A DNA stretch of 5,060 nt from Limisphaerales bacterium (GTDB lineage Bacteria > Verrucomicrobiota > Verrucomicrobiae > Limisphaerales > UBA11358): contig PLZL01000196.1 in the NCBI GenBank assembly GCA_003152145.1, positions 1-5,060 on the forward strand, given 5' to 3'. A program made the translations under genes and the position numbers. The stretch's first letter is position 1, and every line of letters begins with the position of its first letter. The notes under the pieces were generated by a model that was not told the DNA's origin, did not search any database, and was given only the letters and a program-made list of their open reading frames with translations. Of this stretch, positions 1-5,060 are shown piece by piece.

Positions 1-1456
1 CTTTGCCTTTTAGGAGCAGAGCGTTACCGAGGTTGTTGTGGGCAACGCTGTTGTCAGGCGTGCTGGCGAGCGTGTGAGCCCAAAGTGATTCACTATTCCG
101 CCAATAAGAAGTTTGAGTGCGCGCGCAGAAAATCAAAGCAACCAGAATGACCGCGGAGCCGCCACCCAGCACCACGCGGCGGTGACGCCAGCCGGCGCAT
201 AGGTCAGCCGTTGCCCAAGTCAAGGCGATAGACAACCCAATCATTGGCAGGTAAGTGTAGCGATCCGCGTGCGCAAAACTGCCTACTTGCATTATCCCAA
301 TCATCGGCACCAGTATTCCCAGATACCATAACCAGCCAACCAGCAAATAGGGGCGCTTCCGCCATGCGGCAAAGGCGGCCGCCGAAATCGCAACCAGTAA
401 TACAAGCGCAAGAATGATTTTATATCCAGACAAATCCCTGGCCGAGAATGGATAAAAGGGCGCCAAGTCAGCAGGGTAAACCGTCTGCCTCAAGTAGGTC
501 ACATAGGATATTATGGGATTGCCCATCCGCGCAAGGAACGGCACTCCGGCGGTCGATGTCATTGCTTTTCCTTCCGCTATGGGCGCCATCACAGACGCAG
601 CGGCGCTTAACACGAAGAGCGGGACCTTTTCCACAATCAGATGAGCGAAGACCGAAAAGCCGCCTTGCTGACTTGCCAGTTTGCCGCCGGCAGCCGCCCC
701 GCCTCCGAACCGGTGCAACGGCCAATAATCCAGCAGCAACAAAACGAATGGTAGTGTCACAAGGTTTGGCTTGCACATCAAACCGAGGGCGAAAAGAACC
801 ACCACGACAAGGTAACGGACCGTCGAACGCGTATCCCGGACGTAGCGTGTATAGGCCCAGAGCGTCAGCATGAAAAATAGCGCGCTCAAAACGTCCTTGC
901 GCTCGGCCACCCATGCCACCGACTCCGCCCGCAATGGATGGATCGCAAACACCGCCGCCACAAACGCGCTGCGCCAAGTGAAGCCCGTCATCCGCCGCAA
1001 AATTAGAAACAACAGAATTGCCGACAGGGTGTGGAGCAAGACGTTCGTAAGATGATATCCACCGGGCTGTAGTCCGTTCAGTTGATAATTCACCATGAGG
1101 GAGATCATGGTTAGCGGGTGGTAGAAATTGCACTCCACATGAGTGAACATCGCCGCAATTCCATTCAGAGTAAGACCGCCGCAAACCGCCCGGTTTTCAT
1201 ACACGTAATTGTTGTCGTCGTAGTTGACAAACCCGTAATGCAGCGTCTGCCCGAAGACCATCCAGATAATCGCCGCCAGAAAAATACAAACCCCGGGAAC
1301 CGTCCAGTGGTCATTCAAACCGGCAGGACAGAATTTGTATTTAGGCGAGCGGGAGTCTGCTACTCCCGGCATTTCACCGGCCTGCGGAGCGAACGCGCCC
1401 GAATGGCTGGCAGGGGCTTTTCCCGGCGCGGCTTTTTTCTTCGATCTTCGACTCAT
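1..1456 (-). CDS. Polytopic membrane O-mannosyltransferase-like protein with C-terminal TPRs (TMTC-like), 3' end cut by window edge
   Basis: The frame is open from ATG at 1456 down to base 1 (485 codons), so the C-terminus lies outside the window. After a basic N-terminus (MSRRSKKK) and a Pro/Ala/Ser linker come about ten hydrophobic segments, the first at residues 52-72. A loop follows with the acidic motif VNYDDNNYV (78-85 region), the usual place for the catalytic Asp of GT-C mannosyltransferases. Family-like stretches are HPLTMISL (113-120), GGYHLTN (132-138), HPLRAESVAWVAERKDVLS (173-191) and HADRYTYLP (396-404). The last visible residues, NSVAHNNLGNALLLKGK (469-485), match the start of a TPR. 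Such proteins are inner-membrane enzymes thought to move mannose or another sugar from a polyprenyl carrier onto exported proteins; eukaryotic TMTC proteins O-mannosylate cadherins. The donor and target here are unknown. No better in-frame start exists before a stop near 1561. A palindrome sits in the linker codons. Codon use looks less GC-biased than in the genes to the right. Confidence 0.85.
   Translation of the reverse strand, partial: MSRRSKKKAAPGKAPASHSGAFAPQAGEMPGVADSRSPKYKFCPAGLNDHWTVPGVCIFLAAIIWMVFGQTLHYGFVNYDDNNYVYENRAVCGGLTLNGIAAMFTHVECNFYHPLTMISLMVNYQLNGLQPGGYHLTNVLLHTLSAILLFLILRRMTGFTWRSAFVAAVFAIHPLRAESVAWVAERKDVLSALFFMLTLWAYTRYVRDTRSTVRYLVVVVLFALGLMCKPNLVTLPFVLLLLDYWPLHRFGGGAAAGGKLASQQGGFSVFAHLIVEKVPLFVLSAAASVMAPIAEGKAMTSTAGVPFLARMGNPIISYVTYLRQTVYPADLAPFYPFSARDLSGYKIILALVLLVAISAAAFAAWRKRPYLLVGWLWYLGILVPMIGIMQVGSFAHADRYTYLPMIGLSIALTWATADLCAGWRHRRVVLGGGSAVILVALIFCARTQTSYWRNSESLWAHTLASTPDNSVAHNNLGNALLLKGK
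1350..1368. repeat. Short perfect palindrome inside the glycosyltransferase reading frame
   Basis: CGGGAGT (1350-1356) and ACTCCCG (1362-1368) form a 7-bp stem with a 5-nt loop (CTGCT). It encodes residues of the low-complexity linker just after the N-terminus of the minus-strand membrane protein (around EMPGVADSRSP, residues 28-38), before the first membrane segment. The inverted repeat is visible directly. That it is a copy of a dispersed genomic repeat tolerated in a linker is inference. Confidence 0.5.
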
Positions 1457-1583
1457 TGGGTTGAACCCATGATTAAGAAGACCCCGCAGTGTGACGAGTA
1501 AAAAGGCAGCACTACAAGTCGGGGCTTTGATTTTTCCTGCCCCAGTGCTTGAGCATTTTCACGTTTTCGCATATTCCTCGGTC
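1457..1583. promoter_or_regulatory. Divergent intergenic region between the membrane glycosyltransferase and the ABM-dehydrogenase operon
   Basis: These 127 nt separate two head-to-head genes, so promoters for both strands should lie here. A TTGAGC at 1549-1554 with TATTCC 17 nt later (1572-1577) is a weak sigma70-like pair for the plus strand, but it lies so close to the ATG at 1584 that the leader would be nearly absent. I see no convincing minus-strand promoter and no Shine-Dalgarno sequence before either start. The plus frame is open further upstream (from 1491), but that extension has no resemblance to the ABM family. Confidence 0.3.
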
Positions 1584-1889
1584 ATGCTCATTGTTCAGGT
1601 TCATGTTCATGTCAAACCGGATTGCTTGGAAACGTTCAAACAGGCGACGCGGCTCAACGCGCGCTGGAGCCTGCTGGAATTGGGCGTGCTGCGCTTTGAT
1701 GTTTTGCAGCAGCAGGACGACCCGACACGATTCGTGCTGGTGGAAGTCTATCGCGATGCCGGGGCCGCCGCCGCGCACAAGGCAACGGAGCATTATCTCG
1801 TCTGGCGCGATGCCGTCGCGCCGATGATGGCCGAGCCGCGCCAAGGCGTGAAGTTCGACAATGTGTCTCCGACAGATTTTGGTGAATGA
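1584..1889 (+). CDS. LsrG-like antibiotic biosynthesis monooxygenase (ABM) domain protein
   Basis: A 101-residue single-domain protein of the dimeric alpha/beta barrel ABM fold, at the usual family length. Family features are the first beta strand IVQVHVHVKP (3-12), the helix with ETFKQAT (16-22), the strand GVLRFDVLQQ (34-43), the strand RFVLVEVYRD (49-58), and AAHKATEHYLVW (63-74) with the conserved histidines H65 and H70, followed by the MMAEPR segment (81-86). This RFDVLQ / HK-T-HY pattern is close to LsrG, which processes the phosphorylated autoinducer-2 degradation product. ABM proteins also include cofactor-free quinol oxygenases. No lsr genes are seen here, so the substrate is unknown. 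Start at 1584 was chosen because family similarity begins at MLIVQVHV; the open frame reaches back to 1491 without similarity. The stop overlaps a start codon of the next gene in ATGA, indicating translational coupling with the dehydrogenase. Confidence 0.82.
   Translation: MLIVQVHVHVKPDCLETFKQATRLNARWSLLELGVLRFDVLQQQDDPTRFVLVEVYRDAGAAAAHKATEHYLVWRDAVAPMMAEPRQGVKFDNVSPTDFGE
1881..1885 (+). promoter_or_regulatory. Candidate Shine-Dalgarno deciding the dehydrogenase start
   Basis: GGTGA lies within the last codons of the ABM gene, directly before the ATG at 1886 and 6 nt before the ATG at 1892. The spacing suits the start at 1892. It is notable because the other starts in the window have no recognisable ribosome binding site. 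Confidence 0.4.
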
Positions 1890-1891
1890 CG

Positions 1892-3046
1892 ATGCGCTTT
1901 GAATTTGCAACGGCGACGAAAATCATTTTCGGCGCGGGCACGCTGCGCGAGGCAGGCGCTGCGGCAAAGGAATTTGGCCAACGTGCGCTCGTCGTGATCG
2001 GGCGCGACGCGAAACGCGCCGGACCTTTGCTGGAAATTCTCCGCGAGGCCGGCGTGGGCGCGGCAACATTTTCCGCCACAGGCGAGCCGGAGCTTTCCAC
2101 GATTGAGCAAGGCATAGCGCTGGCAAAAAAGGAAAACTGCAAACTGGTCATCGGTTTTGGCGGCGGCAGCGCGCTGGACGCGGCCAAGGCCATCGCCGCG
2201 ATGCTGGCGAACGACGGCGCGTTGCTCGATTACGTCGAAATCATCGGACGCGGCAAGACTTTAGCCAAGCCGTCCGCGCCATTCATAGCCATTCCCACGA
2301 CGGCGGGCACGGGTTCGGAAGTCACGCGCAACGCGGTGCTGGCGTCGCCGGAACACAAATTGAAGGTCAGCCTGCGCAGTCCACTGATGCTGGCGAAGGT
2401 GGCGATCATTGACCCGGAACTCACTTACGATTTGCCGCCCGCGCTGACCGCGACCACCGGACTCGATGCGCTCACGCAACTCATCGAGCCGTTCGTGTGC
2501 TCGCGTGCCAACCCGATGACCGATGGTTTGTGCGTTGAAGGAATCCGCCGCGCCGGGCGGTCGCTGCGCGTTGCGTTTGCCGACGGCAAAAACAAATCGG
2601 CGCGCGAAGACATGGCGGTGGCAAGTCTGCTCGGCGGACTGGCGCTGGCGAATGCCGGGCTGGGCGCGGTTCACGGATTCGCCGGGCCGATTGGCGGAAG
2701 TTTTCCCGCGCCCCACGGCGCGATTTGCGCGGCCCTGCTGCCGCATGTCATGGTTGCGAACATTCGCGCGCTCCGGCAACGTGCTCCGGACAACTTGGCT
2801 TTGTCCCGTTACGACGAGATGGCGCGGTTGTTGACCGGCAACCCCGGCGCGACCGCGAACGACGGCGTGGACTGGGTTCGCAAATTGGTTGCCGATCTGC
2901 AAATTCCGCGGCTTGGCAGTTACGGTATCCGCGGAGAACACGTCGCGGATCTGGTTGCGAAGGCCGCGAACACCAGCAGCATGAAGGCAAATCCCATCGT
3001 GCTGACGGCGGCGGAACTGGCCGCAACGCTGCGGCAGGCGGTGTGA
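1892..3046 (+). CDS. Iron-containing (group III) alcohol dehydrogenase family protein
   Basis: A 384-residue cytosolic NAD(P)-dependent oxidoreductase of typical family length. Residues 1-175 form the nucleotide-binding domain with GFGGGSALDAAKA (88-100) and the signature PTTAGTGSEVT (135-145). The C-terminal helical domain holds the metal site. D192 (in GLDALTQ), H261 (in AVHGFAG) and H275 (in PAPHG) match the Asp-His-His ligands of FucO-type enzymes, but the position of the second ligand, normally His four residues after the Asp, is Gln196. The family reduces aldehydes or ketones, or oxidises alcohols; maleylacetate reductases are relatives. The substrate cannot be read from sequence. The start at 1892 is preferred because GGTGA (1881-1885) lies 6 nt before it and MRFEFATATKIIFGAG is a usual family beginning. 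An alternative ATG at 1886 overlaps the ABM stop and adds two residues. It is in operon with the ABM gene upstream and the MEKHLA gene 7 nt downstream. Confidence 0.9.
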   Translation: MRFEFATATKIIFGAGTLREAGAAAKEFGQRALVVIGRDAKRAGPLLEILREAGVGAATFSATGEPELSTIEQGIALAKKENCKLVIGFGGGSALDAAKAIAAMLANDGALLDYVEIIGRGKTLAKPSAPFIAIPTTAGTGSEVTRNAVLASPEHKLKVSLRSPLMLAKVAIIDPELTYDLPPALTATTGLDALTQLIEPFVCSRANPMTDGLCVEGIRRAGRSLRVAFADGKNKSAREDMAVASLLGGLALANAGLGAVHGFAGPIGGSFPAPHGAICAALLPHVMVANIRALRQRAPDNLALSRYDEMARLLTGNPGATANDGVDWVRKLVADLQIPRLGSYGIRGEHVADLVAKAANTSSMKANPIVLTAAELAATLRQAV

Positions 3047-3053
3047 CTCGAAA

Positions 3054-3518
3054 ATGAATTCCATCTGGCAGACCGATTTCGTCGTCGCCCACACGCAAAT
3101 CCTGGCGCGTAGTTTGAAACATTGGACGGGGCGCGAATTGCTGCCCGGTGTTTCCGCTCCGGCGGAACTGGCGCAAAAAGTTTTTGAAGCGCGGTTCGTC
3201 GTCGTGTCGCACGGCACGGAGGCGGACCCTGTTTTGAATTACGGCAATCGCGCGGCGCTCGCGCTCTGGGAAATGCCGTGGGAGGAACTGACGCGCACAC
3301 CGTCGCGGCTCACCGCCGAGGCGCCGAACCGCGAGGAACGCGCCAGATTATTGGAAGCCGTGACCCGGCGCGGATTCATTGACGATTATTCCGGTGTGCG
3401 GATTACAAAATCTGGCCGGCGTTTTCGCATCAGCCGCGCGACGGTCTGGAATTTGTTGACGGCAGACGGCAAACCCTGCGGCCAGGCGGCGATGTTCGAT
3501 CGCTGGGAATTTATTTGA
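3054..3518 (+). CDS. MEKHLA (PAS-like) domain protein
   Basis: A 154-residue soluble protein that is essentially one MEKHLA domain. Recognisable segments are SHGTEADPVLNYGNRAALAL (52-71), WEMPWEELTRTPSRLTAE (72-89), the NREERARLLEAV helix (92-103), GFIDDYSGVRI (107-117), and GRRFRISRATVWNL (121-134) ending in GQAAMFDRWEF (143-153). MEKHLA is related to PAS folds and was named from the C-terminus of plant HD-ZIP III proteins; bacterial copies are usually stand-alone and of unknown function. A ligand-sensing or binding role is inference. There is no DNA-binding domain, kinase or membrane segment, so it would have to act through a partner or as an enzyme-like binding protein. It starts 7 nt after the dehydrogenase stop and most likely shares its transcript. 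No Shine-Dalgarno sequence is visible before the ATG. Confidence 0.85.
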   Translation: MNSIWQTDFVVAHTQILARSLKHWTGRELLPGVSAPAELAQKVFEARFVVVSHGTEADPVLNYGNRAALALWEMPWEELTRTPSRLTAEAPNREERARLLEAVTRRGFIDDYSGVRITKSGRRFRISRATVWNLLTADGKPCGQAAMFDRWEFI

Positions 3519-3541
3519 ATCGGATGGACATTGAACGCCGC

Positions 3542-3554
3542 CGGATTAAATCCG
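3542..3554. repeat. 13-nt palindrome between the MEKHLA gene and msrB
   Basis: CGGATT-A-AATCCG is a perfect inverted repeat with a single central base, 11 nt before the msrB start. The symmetry suits a binding site for a dimeric repressor, or may be chance. No T-run follows, so it is not a terminator. Confidence 0.25.
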
Positions 3555-3564
3555 TCAAAAGCAC

Positions 3565-4212
3565 ATGCCATTGGCCAAAATCATAAAAATTGCGGCAGCG
3601 GTGCTGCTGGCGGCGGGCGTTGTGGCGGTGATGCGCAACGTGGGCCGCGCGCAACCGGCCAAAGATTCAAACATTTCAACCAGTCAATCAACCAACCAAT
3701 TTATGGGCGCGAAAGATTTCAAGAAATCGGGCGAGGCCGAGTTGAAGAAGAAACTGACGCCGGAACAATTCGCGGTCACGCAAATGGCCGCGACCGAGCC
3801 GGCGTTCAATAACGAGTATTGGAACAACCACGAACCCGGCATTTACGTGGACGTGGTGTCGGGCGAACCGCTGTTCAGTTCGCTCGACAAGTTTGATTCC
3901 GGCTGCGGCTGGCCGAGTTTCAGCAAACCGCTGACCGGCGGGCTGATTGACGAACGCACCGACTCTTCCTTCGGCACGACGCGCACGGAAGTCCGGTCCA
4001 AGGCCGCCGACTCGCATCTCGGCCACGTGTTCGACGACGGCCCGGGGCCGACGCATCTACGCTATTGCATCAACTCGGCATCGCTGCGGTTCATTCCGTT
4101 GGACAAAATGGAAGCAGCGGGCTACGGCGCGCAACTCGAGCCGTTCATCAAGGCCGGACTCTACAAACCCAAGATCGTGCCAGCGCAAACAAATAATCCC
4201 GTGCAGAAGTAG
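3565..4212 (+). CDS. msrB: Peptide-methionine (R)-S-oxide reductase MsrB, zinc-less type, with signal peptide
   Basis: A 215-residue protein that reduces the R-sulfoxide of methionine in oxidised proteins. The MsrB domain spans about 58-180: [18 protein letters not shown] (64-81), [15 protein letters not shown] (92-106), SGCGWPSF (112-119), [17 protein letters not shown] (144-160) and [11 protein letters not shown] (166-176). C168 is the predicted catalytic Cys and C114 the likely resolving Cys. H151 and H154 complete the conserved site. The two CxxC zinc motifs of E. coli MsrB are replaced by YVDVVSG and KAADSH, as in the PilB-type zinc-less group. Residues 1-30 have a Lys-flanked hydrophobic core (about 9-23) and possible cleavage near GRA-QPA, so export to the periplasm or membrane anchoring is likely. 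A Ser/Thr/Asn/Gln-rich linker (34-46) follows. An internal ATG at 3703 (M47) would give a cytosolic form. The gene lies 46 nt after the MEKHLA gene and may be co-transcribed. Confidence 0.93.
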   Translation: MPLAKIIKIAAAVLLAAGVVAVMRNVGRAQPAKDSNISTSQSTNQFMGAKDFKKSGEAELKKKLTPEQFAVTQMAATEPAFNNEYWNNHEPGIYVDVVSGEPLFSSLDKFDSGCGWPSFSKPLTGGLIDERTDSSFGTTRTEVRSKAADSHLGHVFDDGPGPTHLRYCINSASLRFIPLDKMEAAGYGAQLEPFIKAGLYKPKIVPAQTNNPVQK

Positions 4213-4238
4213 GAGCCGAGGTAACGAGGCTCATTTTT
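4213..4238 (+). terminator. Weak candidate terminator after msrB
   Basis: GAGCC (4213-4217) and GGCTC (4228-4232) can form a 5-bp stem with a 10-nt loop, followed by ATTTTT (4233-4238), immediately after the msrB stop. The short stem and long loop make it a weak Rho-independent terminator. The GAGCC...GGCTC sequence could instead be a small dispersed repeat. Confidence 0.35.
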
Positions 4239-4289
4239 CAAAATCAGAAATTGAACAGAGCCTCCTCATGCCGGCTCGTGCGCCAGGGA

Positions 4290-4388
4290 AAAGCGGCAGA
4301 GGGCTGCCGCAATCCAAGACGCTGCCGCGTTTTCCGGCGTCATCAAAATTCCGCGAGGTTTTGGACTGCGGCAGCCCTCTGCCGCTTT
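4290..4388. repeat. REPIN-like element: two inverted REP-type hairpins
   Basis: A 22-nt sequence at 4290-4311 recurs as its exact reverse complement at 4367-4388. The match extends to 31-nt arms (4290-4320 and 4358-4388) with two mismatches. Each arm is itself a hairpin: in the left arm GCGGCAG (4293-4299) and CTGCCGC (4304-4310) flank the loop AGGG. The spacer holds a further hairpin, GACGC(TG) at 4318-4324 with (CG)GCGTC at 4335-4341, including one G-T pair. Paired REP units in opposite orientation are the architecture of REPINs, non-autonomous elements mobilised by RAYT (TnpA-REP) transposases in other bacteria. No transposase is in the window. The element fills the gap between msrB and lysS. 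As RNA it would fold into a long hairpin that could end or shield transcripts. Confidence 0.75.
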
Positions 4389-4452
4389 CAGCCGGCTGCC
4401 CGAATCAATTTCTTGGAATTCGTTGCCGCTTCGTGTTTCATGTCCGCTTGCC

Positions 4453-5060
4453 ATGTCTATGGACGACACGAATTCACTCATCGAACAGCGCAAGGCCAAG
4501 CTCGCCGCGCTGCGCGCCAAGGGTATTGACCCGTTCAAAAACAAATTTTCGCCTACGGAAACGTGCAAGCAGGCGCGCGACAATTACGCCGAAGGCCGCG
4601 AAGTGGCCGTGGCCGGGCGCATCACCGCGCACCGCGAAATGGGCAAATCCATGTTCATTGACGTGCGCGACCAGAGCGGACGGATCCAGATTTACGCGCA
4701 GAAAAACACGCTTGGCGACGAGCAGTGGAGCATCTTCTCGCACCTCGACCTCGGCGATTTCATCGGTGCGCGCGGAAAAATGTTCACCACCAAAACCGGC
4801 GAAATTTCGATCAAGCTCGAATCGTTCGTGATTCTGGCCAAAGCCTTGCGCCCGCCACCGGCGAAATGGCACGGACTCGAAGACACGGAAATCCGTTATC
4901 GTCAGCGTTATCTCGATTTGATGGCGAATCCCGAAGTGAAGGACATTTTTCTCAAGCGCAGCGAAATCATCCGCGAGATCCGGAACTTTTTGCATTCACG
5001 CGGCTTCGTCGAGGTCGAGACGCCGATGATGCAGGCGATTCCCGGCGGCGCGGCGGCGCA
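4453..5060 (+). CDS. lysS: Lysyl-tRNA synthetase, class II (N-terminal part, cut by window edge)
   Basis: The first 202 residues of the enzyme that attaches lysine to tRNA(Lys) in the cytoplasm; the full protein is normally near 500 residues, so the catalytic motifs 2 and 3 lie beyond base 5060. Visible parts are an N-terminal helix with EQRKAKLAALRAKGIDPF (11-28), the OB-fold anticodon-binding domain with VAVAGRITAHREMGKSMFIDVRD (51-73), GRIQIY (76-81), GDFIGARGKMFTTKTGEISI (101-120) and the following LESFVILAKALRPPP (122-136). Then come the linker RYRQRYLDL (148-156) and class II motif 1, KRSEIIREIRNFLHSRGFVEVETPMM (168-193), with IPGGA after it. The ATG at 4453 is used; a second in-frame ATG at 4459 is equally plausible and removes two residues. 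Neither has a clear Shine-Dalgarno sequence. The REPIN-like element lies 64 nt upstream, so lysS probably has its own promoter after it or reads through. Confidence 0.95.
   Translation, partial: MSMDDTNSLIEQRKAKLAALRAKGIDPFKNKFSPTETCKQARDNYAEGREVAVAGRITAHREMGKSMFIDVRDQSGRIQIYAQKNTLGDEQWSIFSHLDLGDFIGARGKMFTTKTGEISIKLESFVILAKALRPPPAKWHGLEDTEIRYRQRYLDLMANPEVKDIFLKRSEIIREIRNFLHSRGFVEVETPMMQAIPGGAAA

Noticed and set aside
468..1184. 238-residue minus-strand open frame
   Set aside because: It is a shadow in another frame of the true minus-strand membrane protein gene; the translation is Arg/Cys/Gly-rich with no family features, while the true frame is open across the whole stretch and recognisable.
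1491..1583. Upstream extension of the ABM gene to ATG at 1491
   Set aside because: The added 31 residues have no similarity to the family, and the fold begins at the Met at 1584. The longer start would also cover almost the whole divergent promoter region.
2261..3217. 318-residue minus-strand open frame opposite the dehydrogenase and MEKHLA genes
   Set aside because: Arg-rich antisense translation of high-GC coding DNA, with no recognisable domain; it crosses two well-supported plus-strand genes.
4290..4388. T-box or other lysS leader riboswitch
   Set aside because: No T-box sequence or specifier loop is visible. The symmetric paired-hairpin structure fits a REPIN-like repeat better.
4290..4388. 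CRISPR array
   Set aside because: There are only two copies, in inverted rather than direct orientation, with one spacer.
3947..4831. 294-residue plus-strand open frame across msrB, the intergenic gap and lysS
   Set aside because: It is out of frame with both recognised genes, runs through the REPIN-like element, and has low-complexity Arg/Ser-rich sequence typical of a shifted frame.

Overview
The window is high-GC bacterial DNA with tightly packed genes and start codons that mostly lack a clear Shine-Dalgarno sequence. It most resembles the phylum Verrucomicrobiota (Pedosphaera-like soil or freshwater lineages). That placement is inference. It rests on the style of the membrane TPR glycosyltransferase at the left edge and on GC-rich palindromic repeats of a kind I associate with those genomes. 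No marker gene here proves it.

Layout: (1) 1-1456, minus strand: the N-terminal 485 residues of a polytopic membrane protein of the O-mannosyltransferase/TMTC-like TPR type, cut by the left edge just inside its first TPR. Its open frame runs off the window. (2) 1457-1583: a divergent intergenic region. (3) 1584-3518, plus strand: a compact three-gene unit. It encodes an LsrG-like antibiotic biosynthesis monooxygenase (ABM) fold protein, an iron-type alcohol dehydrogenase that overlaps or abuts it, and a stand-alone MEKHLA (PAS-like) protein 7 nt further on. (4) 3565-4212, plus: a zinc-less MsrB methionine sulfoxide reductase with an N-terminal signal peptide or anchor, 46 nt downstream and possibly in the same transcript. 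(5) 4213-4452: an intergenic region with a possible terminator hairpin and a striking REPIN-like inverted-repeat element (two copies of a 22-nt REP-like hairpin in opposite orientation). (6) 4453 to the right edge, plus: the N-terminal 202 residues of class II lysyl-tRNA synthetase (lysS).

How the genes may work together: the ABM, dehydrogenase and MEKHLA genes look translationally coupled and may handle a small reactive carbonyl or quinone-like metabolite, with MEKHLA as a ligand-sensing partner. The adjacent exported MsrB would repair oxidised methionine outside the cytoplasm. A shared stress or detoxification theme is inference from gene order only. The membrane glycosyltransferase and lysS are probably separate units. 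The best candidates for a second look are the REPIN-like element before lysS, the three-gene operon with its metal-ligand substitution (His to Gln) in the dehydrogenase, and a palindrome inside the coding sequence of the glycosyltransferase.
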